64,000 bases of DNA from DATMER01 sp040349255. Lineage in GTDB: Bacteria; Acidobacteriota; Thermoanaerobaculia; Multivoradales; UBA5704. How positions within the stretch are numbered: the first letter of the stretch is position 1; every line of letters starts with the position of its first letter. A program made the translations under genes and the position numbers. The DNA is taken from positions 1 to 64,000 of the forward strand of contig JBEQUE010000082.1 of the NCBI GenBank assembly GCA_040349255.1, written 5' to 3'. Below are positions 27,378-36,346 of the stretch, piece by piece. The notes beneath the pieces are model-generated. The model did no database searches. It was not told where the DNA came from and saw nothing but the letters and a program-made list of their open reading frames with translations.

Positions 27378-27866
27378 CTACGGCAGCGCCGGCGGCTGCC
27401 AGGCTCCCAGCGCGTGACGGAGCGTGACGATCTGCCCGATGTGGTAAGCGTTGTGGTCCGCGATCAGGAGCGCCTCGCGCAGGACCGTCTGACCCTTGCC
27501 CCAGGGGATCTTCGCGAAGAGGTCGGTCTGCGGATCGGCCACCAGGTCCTCCATCGCCTTCAGGTCGCGGCGGAACTGCCCGACGCTGCGGTCCCAGGCC
27601 TGGTCGTCCGGCGGAGCCGCGGTCTCGGGCCAGTAGTCGTCGGGCCATTTGCGGTGCTCGTAGTCGGGGTTGCGGCTGAAGTCCAGGATGTCCCACTGGG
27701 CGATGCGCAGGTGCTCCAGGAGCTGCCACGGCGTGTGCGGCAGGTCCTGGGCGCGGGCGCCGCGGAGGGCCGCGGGCAGCCCCTCGATCGCCTCGTCGAA
27801 TCGGAGATGGGCGCTGCCGCCTCGCAGCAGCTCCAGGAGATGGTCGCGCAGGCTCTGATCGCTCAT
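27378..27866 (-). CDS. DinB family protein
   Basis: The protein has 162 residues, a four-helix bundle with the three conserved metal-ligand histidine regions of DinB-like proteins: HTPWQLLEHLRIAQWD near 45-60 and DHNAYHIGQIV near 135-145. Family members include thiol-dependent transferases and damage-inducible proteins; no specific activity can be assigned. Its ATG overlaps the TGA of the aldehyde dehydrogenase gene (ATGA), so it is the second gene of that operon. Confidence 0.88.
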   Translation of the reverse strand: MSDQSLRDHLLELLRGGSAHLRFDEAIEGLPAALRGARAQDLPHTPWQLLEHLRIAQWDILDFSRNPDYEHRKWPDDYWPETAAPPDDQAWDRSVGQFRRDLKAMEDLVADPQTDLFAKIPWGKGQTVLREALLIADHNAYHIGQIVTLRHALGAWQPPALP

Positions 27867-29425
27867 GAAGTCACCCCCGCAAGGTTATCGACAAGAGGCC
27901 GGCTGCCTTGGAGCGCCACCCGCTGCAGGTAAAGCTTGAGTCCCACGAGGCCGCCCAGCTCCTCGCCTCCCCCGGCGCGGCCAGGACCTCCGTGGAGGGT
28001 CTGCGGCAGGGCCGCGCCCGAGCCCGGCGCCTCGCCGGCGCTCGCCTCGGAGCCGATGTACACGCGCCCGGTCGAGTCCGCGCCCCGGGCCAGGAGCTCG
28101 CCGATCCAGCCGGCGTCGTCGCTGTAGACCGAGGTCACCAGCGTGCCGCCGCCCATGGCCATGATCTCCGCCGCGGACGCCGCGGTCGAGTCATAAGGCA
28201 GGATCGTGGCCACCGGGCCGAAGACCTCCCGGTCGTGCACCGGGCCGGCGGTTGCCGGATCGTCGCTGCGCAGCAGGGTCGGCGCCAGGAAGTAGCCCTT
28301 GCCTCCGGGCACGCCCGCGCCGTCCGCCCGTTCGGCCCGGCCGTGGACGATCCGGGCTCCCTTCTGCAGCTCGGCCAGGCCGCGCAGCGCGTCCGCGAGC
28401 TGGTCGGCCGTGGCGAGCGGGCCCATGCGGACCGACGGGTCGGCCGGATCGCCGACCACCACCTTCTCCAGCCTGGCGATCAGCGCGGCCTGGACGTCGT
28501 CCGCCCGGTCGCGCGGCACCAGGATGCGGCGCACGGCCGTGCACTTCTGGCCGGCCTTCTGGGTTATCTCCCGGGCCACCTCCTTGACGAAGAGGTCGAG
28601 CGTCGGCGAGCCGGGCGCCACGTCCGGGCCGAGCACGGCGGCGTTCAGGCTGTCGGCCTCGACGTTGACCCTCGTGCAGGAGGCCAGGAGGTTGTCCCGC
28701 GAGCGCAGGCTCTTCGCGGTGTCGGCCGAGCCGGTGAAGGCGAGCACGTCCTGCGGTCCGAGACGGTCGAGGAGGTCGCCCGTCGAGCCGACGATGAGCT
28801 GGAGCGCGCCTTCGGGAAGAATACCGGCCTCGACGATCAGCTCGACGGCGCGCTCGGTGGTCAGCGCGGTGGCCGTGGCCGGCTTGGTGATCACCGGCAT
28901 GCCGGCCAGGAGCGCGCAGGCCGCCTTCTCCGCGAAGCCCCAGACCGGGAAGTTGAAGGCGTTGATGTGCACCGCGACGCCCCGCCTGGGCACCAGGATG
29001 TGCTGGGCCCAGAAGGCCTCGGTCTTCGCGAGCTGGACCCCGTCGCCCTCGGTCAGGAAGGTGCGGTCGCCGAGCCGGCGGCCGATGGACGAGTAGAAGG
29101 CCAGGGTGCCGCTGCCGCCGTCGATGTCGAAGGCGCCATCGGAAGCGGTGGTGCCGTTGTTCTGGCGCGAGAGGTCCAGCAGCTCGTCGCGGTTGTCGCG
29201 CAGGACCCTGGACATCTCCTTGAGCAGGCCGGAGCGCTGGGCGAAGGTCATGGCACGCAGCGCCGGTCCGCCCTTGTCCCGCGCGAAGGCGAGCACTTCG
29301 CCGAAGTCGATCCCCGCGCTGGAGACGCGCGCGATCTCTTCCTCGGTCGACGGGTTCACCAGGGTGGCAAATCCGGACCCGGCCTCGTGCCAGCGTCCCC
29401 CTACGTAGCTTTTCAACGTCTTCAT
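27863..29425 (-). CDS. PaaZ/BoxD-like aldehyde dehydrogenase
   Basis: The protein has 520 residues, an NAD(P)-dependent aldehyde dehydrogenase. Catalytic residues lie in NVEADSLNA (Glu) and AGQKCTAVRRI (Cys). The opening LKSYVGGRWHEAGSGFATLVNP and the block HINAFNFPVWGFAEKAACAL are typical of the aldehyde dehydrogenase domain of PaaZ and of 3,4-dehydroadipyl-CoA semialdehyde dehydrogenase (BoxD). Both handle CoA-linked semialdehydes from aromatic degradation. The hydratase domain of PaaZ is absent, which favours the BoxD-like form, but no other paa or box gene is present here. TATAGGAT (minus strand near 29444-29453) may be its -10. Confidence 0.85.
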   Translation of the reverse strand: MKTLKSYVGGRWHEAGSGFATLVNPSTEEEIARVSSAGIDFGEVLAFARDKGGPALRAMTFAQRSGLLKEMSRVLRDNRDELLDLSRQNNGTTASDGAFDIDGGSGTLAFYSSIGRRLGDRTFLTEGDGVQLAKTEAFWAQHILVPRRGVAVHINAFNFPVWGFAEKAACALLAGMPVITKPATATALTTERAVELIVEAGILPEGALQLIVGSTGDLLDRLGPQDVLAFTGSADTAKSLRSRDNLLASCTRVNVEADSLNAAVLGPDVAPGSPTLDLFVKEVAREITQKAGQKCTAVRRILVPRDRADDVQAALIARLEKVVVGDPADPSVRMGPLATADQLADALRGLAELQKGARIVHGRAERADGAGVPGGKGYFLAPTLLRSDDPATAGPVHDREVFGPVATILPYDSTAASAAEIMAMGGGTLVTSVYSDDAGWIGELLARGADSTGRVYIGSEASAGEAPGSGAALPQTLHGGPGRAGGGEELGGLVGLKLYLQRVALQGSRPLVDNLAGVTS

Positions 29426-29464
29426 GCGGTTCCTCCCCGGCCGGCAATCCTATACCGCCTGCAC

Positions 29465-29500
29465 CGGTTGACGCCCCGGTTGACGCCCCGATTGACGCCC
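29465..29500. repeat. Three tandem 12-bp repeats, CGGTTGACGCCC
   Basis: Two identical units (29465-29476, 29477-29488) are followed by one with a single change (29489-29500). They lie upstream of the aldehyde dehydrogenase -10, in the gap between two divergent genes, and could bind a regulator. Confidence 0.65.
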
Positions 29501-29594
29501 GGTAACGTCCGGGATACCTTGTCGCCAGATCACCCTGAAGTCTGTCGCGCCCCCGGAGCATTCCGCCCGGGTGGACCGTGTGACGGAGATTCCA

Positions 29595-30779
29595 ATGTCC
29601 GACCGCGTGACCGTGACGACCAGCAAGTCCTGGTTCTCCCGCATCATCGAGTCGATCAAGAGCGTGCTGGTGGGCCTGATCCTCTTCGTCGCCGCGTTCC
29701 CCATCCTCTTCTGGAACGAAGGCCGGGCGGTGAAGACCGCGCGCAGCCTGGAGGAGGGGTCCGGCGCCGTGGTGTCGGTCGCCGCCGACTCCGTGAACCC
29801 GGCGAACGAGGGCAAGCTCGTCCACGTCTCCGGCCCGGTCTCGACCGACGGCCCGGTGGCCGACGACGAGCTCGGCGTCCAGGCGGACGGCATCAAGCTC
29901 CTGCGCAACGTCGAGATGTACCAGTGGGTCGAGGAGGAGAAGTCCGAGACCCGCAAGAAGCTCGGCGGCGGCGAGGAGACCGTCACCACCTACACCTACT
30001 CGAAGGAGTGGAAGGGCGAGCCGGTGAATTCCTCGTCGTTCCACGAGTCGTCCGGCCACGAGAACCCCGGCGCGTTCCCGATCGACTCGGTGACGTTCAC
30101 CGCGGACCCGGTCCGGGCCGGCGCCTTCACGCTGTCCGAGGAGCAGCTCGGGCATCTCAACGACGCCAAGGACCTTCCGCTGGCCGACAACGCGCAGGTG
30201 ACGCTGCCGGCGTCGCTCCAGGGCGCCCGCGTCGCCAAGGGCGTGATCTACGCCGGGGCCGACCCGGGCTCGCCGCAGCTCGGCGACGTGCGGGTCTCCT
30301 TCCAGGAGGTCGCGCCCTCGACGGTCAGCCTCGTCGGCGTCCAGACCGGCCAGAGCTTCGCGCCCTACCAGGCCGAGGCCGGCGACACCGTCCTCCTGGT
30401 CGACGAGGGGACCCACACCGCGCAGGAGATGTTCAAGTCGGCCCAGGACGCCAACAAGGTGCTGACCTGGATCCTCCGCGGCGGCGGCTTCCTGGCCATG
30501 TTCCTCGGCCTGGTCCTGGTCTTCCGCCCGATCTCCGTGCTGGGCGACGTGGTGCCGCTCTTCGGCAGCCTGCTCGGCGTCGGGATCGGCCTGTTCGCGT
30601 TCCTGACCTCGGCGTTCCTGTCGCTGGTCACGATCGCCATCGCCTGGATCACGGTCCGGCCGCTCCTCGGGGTCACGCTCCTGGTGCTCGCCGGCGCCGC
30701 CGGGTACTGGCTGATCAAGGCGAGCCGCAGGAAGAAGGCGCAGGCGGCGGCCGCCGGAGGGTCTTCGATGGCGGCGTAA
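29595..30779 (+). CDS. TMEM43-family membrane protein
   Basis: The protein has 394 residues. One transmembrane segment near the N-terminus (VLVGLILFVAAFPILFWNEGRAV) is followed by a soluble domain of about 270 residues, then three closely spaced transmembrane segments (about 295-385) and a basic tail. The WNEGRAV motif after the first helix and the overall layout are those of the TMEM43 family, whose bacterial role is unknown. The ATG at 29595 has GGAG 7 bases upstream and is preferred over an upstream GTG. Confidence 0.85.
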   Translation: MSDRVTVTTSKSWFSRIIESIKSVLVGLILFVAAFPILFWNEGRAVKTARSLEEGSGAVVSVAADSVNPANEGKLVHVSGPVSTDGPVADDELGVQADGIKLLRNVEMYQWVEEEKSETRKKLGGGEETVTTYTYSKEWKGEPVNSSSFHESSGHENPGAFPIDSVTFTADPVRAGAFTLSEEQLGHLNDAKDLPLADNAQVTLPASLQGARVAKGVIYAGADPGSPQLGDVRVSFQEVAPSTVSLVGVQTGQSFAPYQAEAGDTVLLVDEGTHTAQEMFKSAQDANKVLTWILRGGGFLAMFLGLVLVFRPISVLGDVVPLFGSLLGVGIGLFAFLTSAFLSLVTIAIAWITVRPLLGVTLLVLAGAAGYWLIKASRRKKAQAAAAGGSSMAA

Positions 30780-30790
30780 AGCAGGCGTGA

Positions 30791-30796
30791 TATCGT
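30791..30796 (+). promoter_or_regulatory. -10-like TATCGT, leaderless start at 30804
   Basis: TATCGT ends 7 bases before the ATG, in a 24-bp gap behind the TMEM43-like gene. There is no ribosome-binding site. Confidence 0.35.
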
Positions 30797-30803
30797 TGGC
30801 GTC

Positions 30804-32048
30804 ATGCCGACGACCAAGCCCGCTCTCCGCCTCACCCGCGACCAGGTCCGCCGGGTCTGCGTCGCCGCCCAGGGTCTCTCTCAGCCCGCCCGGTCTCCTG
30901 TCGAAGCCTTGCAGGAGACCGGGTTCGTCCGCACGCTCGGCGGCGTGGACGTCTACATCGCGGTCCGGGCCCGGGTCCCGGGCCTCCGGCGCGACGACCT
31001 GGACGGCGTCGTCGCCGAGCACCGGGCCCAGGTGATTCCGGCGGCGCGCGGCTGCATGTACCTCGTGGCGCGCCGGGACGTGCCGATCTCGCTCCGCGTC
31101 GCCGCCCTGCTCTCCCGCGCCCGCGACGAGCGCGACCAGGAGAAGGCCGGCATCCGGCCCGGCGAGACCGAGGAGGTCGCCAAGGCCGCCCTCGAAACCC
31201 TGCGCGCGAAAGGGCCGCTGACGACCGACGGCCTGCGCAAGGCCCTCCCGGCCGGCACCGTCCGCAGCCTGGGCGAACAGGGCAAGAAGGTCGGCGTCTC
31301 CTCGCCGCTGCCCGGCGCGCTCCGCAAGCTCGAGTTCGACGGCCTGGTCGAGCGGACGCTGGAGAACCGCCGGCTCGACAGCGAGCGCTACCTCTGGCGC
31401 GCCGCCGCGGCCAGCCCGTTCGATGGCGTGAGCCTGCCGGACGATCCCATCGATCTCTATGCCGGCATGGCGCGGATCTTCTTCCACGCCGCGGGTCTCG
31501 CCACACTCAAGGACTTCGCGGGCTGGATCGGGATCGCGCAGCGCGACGCCAAGGCGGCCCTGGAACGGCTGGGCTTCCTGCCGGTCGAGGTCGAGGGCAA
31601 CGCCGACGTCCACTATCTTCCCGAAGACCGGCGCAACCTTCTCGACGAGGCGGCCGACGCCGTGGCTCTGTTGTCTTTCGAGGACAACCTGATCCACCTC
31701 CACGGCGGACCCGCCTTCCTGGTGGACGAGGAGCACCACGGCGCGCAGGTGCCCTCCTGGGGCATGGGCCGGCCGAGCACGCTCGGCGAGGCGAAGCACC
31801 TGACGCTGCGTTCGTTCGTGGCGGACGGGAAGATCGCCGGCTTCTGGGAGTACGACCCGGACGCCCGGGCGATCGTCGTCCGGCCGTTCGGCCCCCTGTC
31901 GAAGGCGACGCGGGCGAGAGTGGACGAGGCTGCGGCGGACCTCGGCCGGTTCCTGACCGAGGATCTCGGCCATGGACGGAGCTTCTCGCTGGATACGGAC
32001 GAGGAGCTGCGGAAGCGGACGGCGAAGGTGAGAGAGGCCGGCGCGTAG
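30804..32048 (+). CDS. AlkZ-like winged-helix DNA-binding protein
   Basis: The protein has 414 residues with the pattern of the HTH_42 / YcaQ-AlkZ family: LTRDQVRRVCVAAQGL at the start, a GVDVYIAVRARVPG region, repeated winged-helix segments (LRKLEFDGLVERTLENRRLDSERYLW) and a C-terminal FWEYDPDARAIVV. Family members are DNA glycosylases acting on alkylated bases or interstrand crosslinks. I could not place the QxQ/QxD catalytic motif with confidence, so activity is not asserted. It converges with the TonB receptor gene over a bidirectional hairpin. Confidence 0.78.
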   Translation: MPTTKPALRLTRDQVRRVCVAAQGLSQPARSPVEALQETGFVRTLGGVDVYIAVRARVPGLRRDDLDGVVAEHRAQVIPAARGCMYLVARRDVPISLRVAALLSRARDERDQEKAGIRPGETEEVAKAALETLRAKGPLTTDGLRKALPAGTVRSLGEQGKKVGVSSPLPGALRKLEFDGLVERTLENRRLDSERYLWRAAAASPFDGVSLPDDPIDLYAGMARIFFHAAGLATLKDFAGWIGIAQRDAKAALERLGFLPVEVEGNADVHYLPEDRRNLLDEAADAVALLSFEDNLIHLHGGPAFLVDEEHHGAQVPSWGMGRPSTLGEAKHLTLRSFVADGKIAGFWEYDPDARAIVVRPFGPLSKATRARVDEAAADLGRFLTEDLGHGRSFSLDTDEELRKRTAKVREAGA

Positions 32049-32060
32049 CGCGCCGGCCTC
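32034..32060. terminator. Bidirectional terminator with the stop codon as its loop
   Basis: GAGGCCGGCGCG and CGCGCCGGCCTC pair perfectly over 12 bp. The 3-base loop is TAG (32046-32048), the stop codon of the AlkZ-like gene. The hairpin sits between convergent genes whose stops are 23 bp apart. Confidence 0.6.
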
Positions 32061-32071
32061 CGGTCAGCAGC

Positions 32072-34777
32072 TCAGAAGCTCAGAATGGCCGAGACCGCGA
32101 ACGAGCGCGGGTCGGAGTACTCGGTCGGCGTCCCGAACTTCGGGTTGTTCGGCGCCGTGGCGCGGCCGACGATCAGCCGGTCGTCGACGTTCAGGGCCGC
32201 CTGCTCGTCGAAGACGTTGAGGATCCGGCCTTCCAGCTCGAGGCCGAGGATCCCGAAGTCGAACGCATGGGAGACCAGCAGATCGAGGTTCGAGAAGCCC
32301 TCCATGCGCCGCGAGCCGGCCTTCTCCAGGTAGCGGACGTGCGACGAGCTCGAGACGTTCGCATCGGGCAGGCCGCGGGCCTCCCAGGCGCCGCCGCTCT
32401 GGTAGCGGAAGTAGCCTCCGACCCGGCCGTGCTCCCAGGGGGAGACCGTGGCGAAGATCTTGAGGATGTGGGTGCGGTCGCCGCGCAGCAGGCCGTCGCG
32501 GTTGTCGGTGATCAGCACGCCCGGGCCGTCCTGGAGGAGGGAGGAGTTGTAGAACAGCGACTCGTTGTAGTCGATGTCCCAGTTGCCCTTGAGCCGGCTC
32601 CAGGTGTAGCTGGCGTTGACCGTGAGGTGCAGGAAGCTGTCGTTGACCGGCAGCCGGTTGACCAGCAGGGTGGCGGCGGTGTACTCGCGGTAGGCGTCCG
32701 GGAGCTGGGAGACGTGGAAGGGGCCGTTGCCGAGGCCGTCGGCGCTCACGTCCTCCATGATGTCGCCCACCTCGCGGTAGATGCCGAAGATCTCCGCGGA
32801 CCAGGTGCGGGTCAGCGGCCGGGCATAGCCCGCCACGTACTCGTCCGTGTACTGCGGGTCGAGGCCGGCATCGATCGTCTTGCTCTGCGTGTTGGCCGCC
32901 GGGACGTCGCTGATCAGCTTGCCGGTGGCGTCGATGGTGGCGCGGGTGGTGAAGATGCGGGTGGGCGAGGCGGCGCGGACGATCGACTTGTTCTCGGTGT
33001 TGTTGTAGCGGCCGATGAAGGCGTAGAGCTTGTCGCCCCGGTTCACGTCGGGCACGAAGGAGATGCCCAGGCGGGGCTGGATCTGCTGGTCCCAGTCGAA
33101 GGTCAGGATCTTCTTCTTGGTCTTGGTGCCCGGCGTGCTGCCCAGGCCCTCGCCGAAGTAGACGTCCTTGTTGAGCAGGACGCCGGCGGTCACGGTGGTG
33201 CGCTCGCCGAAGGTCACCTCGTCCTGGAGGAAGACGCCGTAGGCCTCGCCGCGGCCCGTGTGGGGCGGCTGCTGCGAGACGTAGCTCGCGGTGAACAGCT
33301 TGGTGGTCGGGTTCCAGGTGAGGTTGCCCCAGCCGTTGGCCTGGCGCTCCAGGCGCTCGGAGCTCTCGTCGTAGCTCAGGCCCACGCGCAGGTCGTGGTC
33401 GGCGCCCCACCAGCCCTGGAGGGTCTGGAAGACGGCGCGCGCCTCGTCGCGCGTGAAGTCCTGGTTGTTGACCGCGAGGTCGTTACCGCCCACGATCTGG
33501 CCGATGGCGTTGGCGCCGCCCACGATGCGGTCGGCGGTGGTGGTGAAGCGGCCCATCAGCTCGGGATGGGCGGGGTCGAACGCCGGCCGGTAGCCCAGGG
33601 AGCTGATCGGGTCGATCGAGTTCTCTTCCTTGTTGTGGTTGTACTTGGCCTCGACGAAGCTGTTCTGGGTGAGGACCCAGGTCCAGCCCAGCGTGCCCAG
33701 GAGATAGTCGGTGCTGTTGTCGGTGGCGACCCCGGGGTGGACGTTCGAGTCGACGTTGTAGTTGTCGATCGTGGTGTCGCGCGAGCGCAGCGCGGCGAAG
33801 ACGCTATGGGCCGAGGCCGGGTTCGAGGTCAGCTTGAGGAAGTACTCGTCGGTCTTCAGCCGGCGGTCCGGCACGGAGCCGAGGTTGTTGACCCGGTCCG
33901 TGGTGGTCTCGGACGGGAAGCTCGCGGAGCCGTAGTACCAGAGGCGGTCGTGGACGATCGGCCCGCCGAGGGAGCCGGCGACGCTGTCCTTGTCGATCTT
34001 GCTCCGGATGGTCGTGTCCTTGGAGTCGCTGACGAAGTCCGCCGGCTGGTACTCCATACGCACGCGGCCGTTCAGGTCGTTGGTGCCCGACTTGGTCACG
34101 GCGTTGACCACCATGCCGCCGGTGCGGCCGAACTCGGCGGTGACGCCGCCGCGCTTGATGTTGACCTCGTCGATGTCCAGCTCGGTGATGTTCGGCAGGA
34201 CGTCGCCGTAGTGCGGGTTGGTGATGTTGATGCCGTCGACCAGGAAGGTGTTGTCCATGCGGGCGCCGCCAGCGTTCGGGGCCAGGCGGTTGTTCTCGCC
34301 GACGCCGGGCGCGAGTTGGAACAGACCCTTGTAGGTGCGGGGGATCGGCAGGTCCTCGATGGCCTCCTGCGTGAAGTTGACCTGTACCTCGGTGGAGCGG
34401 GTGTCGATCACCGGCGCCACGGCGTTGACGGTGATCTCCTCGGACACCGCGGCGGCTCCGAGATCGAGATTGACCTGGGTGTCGCGGCCCACCGCCACGA
34501 TGACGGCGCGCTCGGCGGTGCCCATGCCGGAGAGCTCGGCGGTGACCTGGTACTCGCCCGGGGGCAGGCGCTCGAAGTCGTAGGCGCCGTTATCCCGGCT
34601 GACCTCCACGGAGCCGGTGGGCAGCATCGGGCCCTTGATGGTGACGGTGGCGCCGGGCAGGGGCTGGCCTTCCGAGTCGCGCACGACGCCGGACACCGAG
34701 CCCGTCTGCTGCGCGAAGGCCGCGCCGGCCAGCAGGAGCAGCACGAGCCAGAAGATGGGGCTGAGCCTCATACGCAT
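32072..34777 (-). CDS. Oar-like TonB-dependent receptor with carboxypeptidase-regulatory domain
   Basis: The protein has 901 residues, an outer-membrane protein. After a signal peptide (LVLLLLAGAAFAQ) comes a carboxypeptidase-regulatory-like domain (about 25-105, GVVRDSEGQPLPGATVTIKG). The plug follows with LPIPRTYKGLFQLAPGV and MDNTFLVDGINITNPHYG, and then a long beta-barrel ending in VSAILSF with the terminal Phe. These receptors are abundant in Acidobacteriota and are thought to import or bind large substrates; none can be named. AGGAGAGG precedes the ATG, and TGGTATTCT (minus strand near 34823-34831) looks like an extended -10. Confidence 0.9.
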   Translation of the reverse strand: MRMRLSPIFWLVLLLLAGAAFAQQTGSVSGVVRDSEGQPLPGATVTIKGPMLPTGSVEVSRDNGAYDFERLPPGEYQVTAELSGMGTAERAVIVAVGRDTQVNLDLGAAAVSEEITVNAVAPVIDTRSTEVQVNFTQEAIEDLPIPRTYKGLFQLAPGVGENNRLAPNAGGARMDNTFLVDGINITNPHYGDVLPNITELDIDEVNIKRGGVTAEFGRTGGMVVNAVTKSGTNDLNGRVRMEYQPADFVSDSKDTTIRSKIDKDSVAGSLGGPIVHDRLWYYGSASFPSETTTDRVNNLGSVPDRRLKTDEYFLKLTSNPASAHSVFAALRSRDTTIDNYNVDSNVHPGVATDNSTDYLLGTLGWTWVLTQNSFVEAKYNHNKEENSIDPISSLGYRPAFDPAHPELMGRFTTTADRIVGGANAIGQIVGGNDLAVNNQDFTRDEARAVFQTLQGWWGADHDLRVGLSYDESSERLERQANGWGNLTWNPTTKLFTASYVSQQPPHTGRGEAYGVFLQDEVTFGERTTVTAGVLLNKDVYFGEGLGSTPGTKTKKKILTFDWDQQIQPRLGISFVPDVNRGDKLYAFIGRYNNTENKSIVRAASPTRIFTTRATIDATGKLISDVPAANTQSKTIDAGLDPQYTDEYVAGYARPLTRTWSAEIFGIYREVGDIMEDVSADGLGNGPFHVSQLPDAYREYTAATLLVNRLPVNDSFLHLTVNASYTWSRLKGNWDIDYNESLFYNSSLLQDGPGVLITDNRDGLLRGDRTHILKIFATVSPWEHGRVGGYFRYQSGGAWEARGLPDANVSSSSHVRYLEKAGSRRMEGFSNLDLLVSHAFDFGILGLELEGRILNVFDEQAALNVDDRLIVGRATAPNNPKFGTPTEYSDPRSFAVSAILSF

Positions 34778-34871
34778 GACGAATCTCCTCTCCTGAAAGG
34801 AACACTGGAAAGATTGAGATTCGAGAATACCACGGGCTGTAACACCCCCGTAACCGCGGGACCGGGGCCGG

Positions 34872-35672
34872 TCAGGGCCGCACGATCTCGAGCAGCTCGA
34901 TGTCGAAGACCAGCATCCCCTCGGGCTTGTCGGGCAGCCCGCGATAGGCGAGCTTCTTGGGGATCCAGAAGCGCCGCGTCTCGCCCTCGGTCATGAGCTG
35001 CAACCCTTCGGTCCAGCCGGGAATGACCTTCTGCAGCTCGAAGAAGGCCGGAGCTCCCTTGGCGATCGAGGAGTCGAACATCTTCCCGTCCGTAGTCCAG
35101 CCGGTGTAGTGGACGCGGACGGCGCCGTTTTTCGACACATGGCGGTCGCCGGTGCCCGGGGTCAGGACCTTCCAGGCGAGGCCCGACTCCGAGGTCTGGG
35201 CGTCGGCGGGCGGCGCGGCCACGTCCGGCGGCGCCGGAGGGACGCGCAGGATGTCGAGCAGCTCGACATCGAAGACCAGCATGCCCTGGGGCCTGTCGGG
35301 CCTGCCCTCGTAGGCCAGCTTCGCGGGGATCCAGAAGCGCCGCTTCTCGCCCTTGACCATGAGCTGGACGCCTTCGGTCCAGCCCGCAATGACCCGGTCG
35401 AGGCCGAAGACGATCGGCTTGCCGCGCTCGACCGAGGAGTCGAACATCTTCCCGTCCGTGGTCCAGCCCGAGTAGTGGACCTTCACCTTGTCGGCGGGCG
35501 TCGGGTGGTCGGTGCCCGTGCCGGGCGCGAGGACCTTGGAGGCCAGGCCGGACGCGGTGACCTGGGCGTCGGCCGGCGGCGCGGCCACGTCCGGCGGCAC
35601 CGCGGGAGTCGTCTGGGCGGAGACGGAGAGAGGCAGGAGAGCGAGCAGGGCTGCGATGGAGAGCGTCTTCAT
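34872..35672 (-). CDS. Secreted protein with two FKBP-type peptidyl-prolyl isomerase domains
   Basis: The protein has 266 residues. A signal peptide (LSIAALLALLPLSVSAQ) is followed by two similar FKBP domains, each with HY(S/T)GWTTDGKMFDSS, a GWTEG(V/L)QLM block, RRFWIP and MLVFD(V/I)ELL. The linkers DVAAPPADAQ also match, so the gene arose by internal duplication. It should isomerise Xaa-Pro bonds in periplasmic proteins. Active-site aromatic positions look conserved in both copies. The ATG has TAGCGT 8 bases upstream and no ribosome-binding site. Confidence 0.92.
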   Translation of the reverse strand: MKTLSIAALLALLPLSVSAQTTPAVPPDVAAPPADAQVTASGLASKVLAPGTGTDHPTPADKVKVHYSGWTTDGKMFDSSVERGKPIVFGLDRVIAGWTEGVQLMVKGEKRRFWIPAKLAYEGRPDRPQGMLVFDVELLDILRVPPAPPDVAAPPADAQTSESGLAWKVLTPGTGDRHVSKNGAVRVHYTGWTTDGKMFDSSIAKGAPAFFELQKVIPGWTEGLQLMTEGETRRFWIPKKLAYRGLPDKPEGMLVFDIELLEIVRP

Positions 35673-35680
35673 GGCGCCGT

Positions 35681-35686
35681 ACGCTA
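35681..35686 (-). promoter_or_regulatory. -10-like TAGCGT before the FKBP gene
   Basis: The hexamer includes the TAG stop of the upstream methyltransferase-like gene and ends 8 bases before the FKBP ATG at 35672, the same arrangement as at 14441. Confidence 0.35.
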
Positions 35687-36346
35687 GCGCGCCCGCCGAG
35701 CCCGTGCAAGATAGACCGCGTGCCGCGGCCCGCCCTTGCCAGGCTTGCGGCGCTCGACTTCGAACCCCGCCGAGCGCAGGCGCTTCTCGAAGGCGGCGTC
35801 GGGATCCTCGGACCACACCGCGAAGACGCCGCCGGGGGTCAGGGCCTCGCGGGTCCGGCGCAGCGCCTCCCGGCCGTAGAACGGATCGCCTTCGGCTTTC
35901 GCGGCTTCGCGCGGTCCCTCGTAGAGATCGAGGATGATCGCGTCGAACCCGCCTCTCTCAATCACCAGGGCCACGTCCTCCATCGCGACCGAGGCCCGCG
36001 GGTCCTTCACGGCGTTGCCGGTCAGGCCGGCCAGGGGGCCGCGGCACCAGCGGACGACGATTTCGTTGATCTCGGCCACCACGACGCGGGCCGTTTTCGG
36101 CAGGCTGTCGAGGGCGGCCCGCAGCGTGAACCCCATGCCGAGACCTCCGATGAGCACTCTCGGCTTCTCCCTCCGGGCCACCTCGCGGCAGGCCATCTCG
36201 GCCACCGCGACCTCGGTCAGGTGGGCCATGCTGCTCATCAGGACCCGGCCGGCCACGGTGATGACCCAGTCGTCTCCCCGGCGGCGCAGCTCCAGCTTCC
36301 CCTCGTCGGTCTCGACCGAATCGAGAGTCTCCCAGGGTCGGGTCAC
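35684..36346 (-). CDS. Spermidine-synthase-like protein
   Basis: The protein has 220 residues. The SAM-binding core shows RVLIGGLGMGFTLRAAL, VVVAEINEIVVRW and FDAIILDLYEGP, the pattern of spermine/spermidine synthase-fold enzymes. The aspartates of a true aminopropyltransferase are not all evident, so it could be a methyltransferase-fold relative. It starts at GTG 36346, overlapping the TGA of the TPR gene (GTGA). Confidence 0.8.
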   Translation of the reverse strand: MTRPWETLDSVETDEGKLELRRRGDDWVITVAGRVLMSSMAHLTEVAVAEMACREVARREKPRVLIGGLGMGFTLRAALDSLPKTARVVVAEINEIVVRWCRGPLAGLTGNAVKDPRASVAMEDVALVIERGGFDAIILDLYEGPREAAKAEGDPFYGREALRRTREALTPGGVFAVWSEDPDAAFEKRLRSAGFEVERRKPGKGGPRHAVYLARARRAR

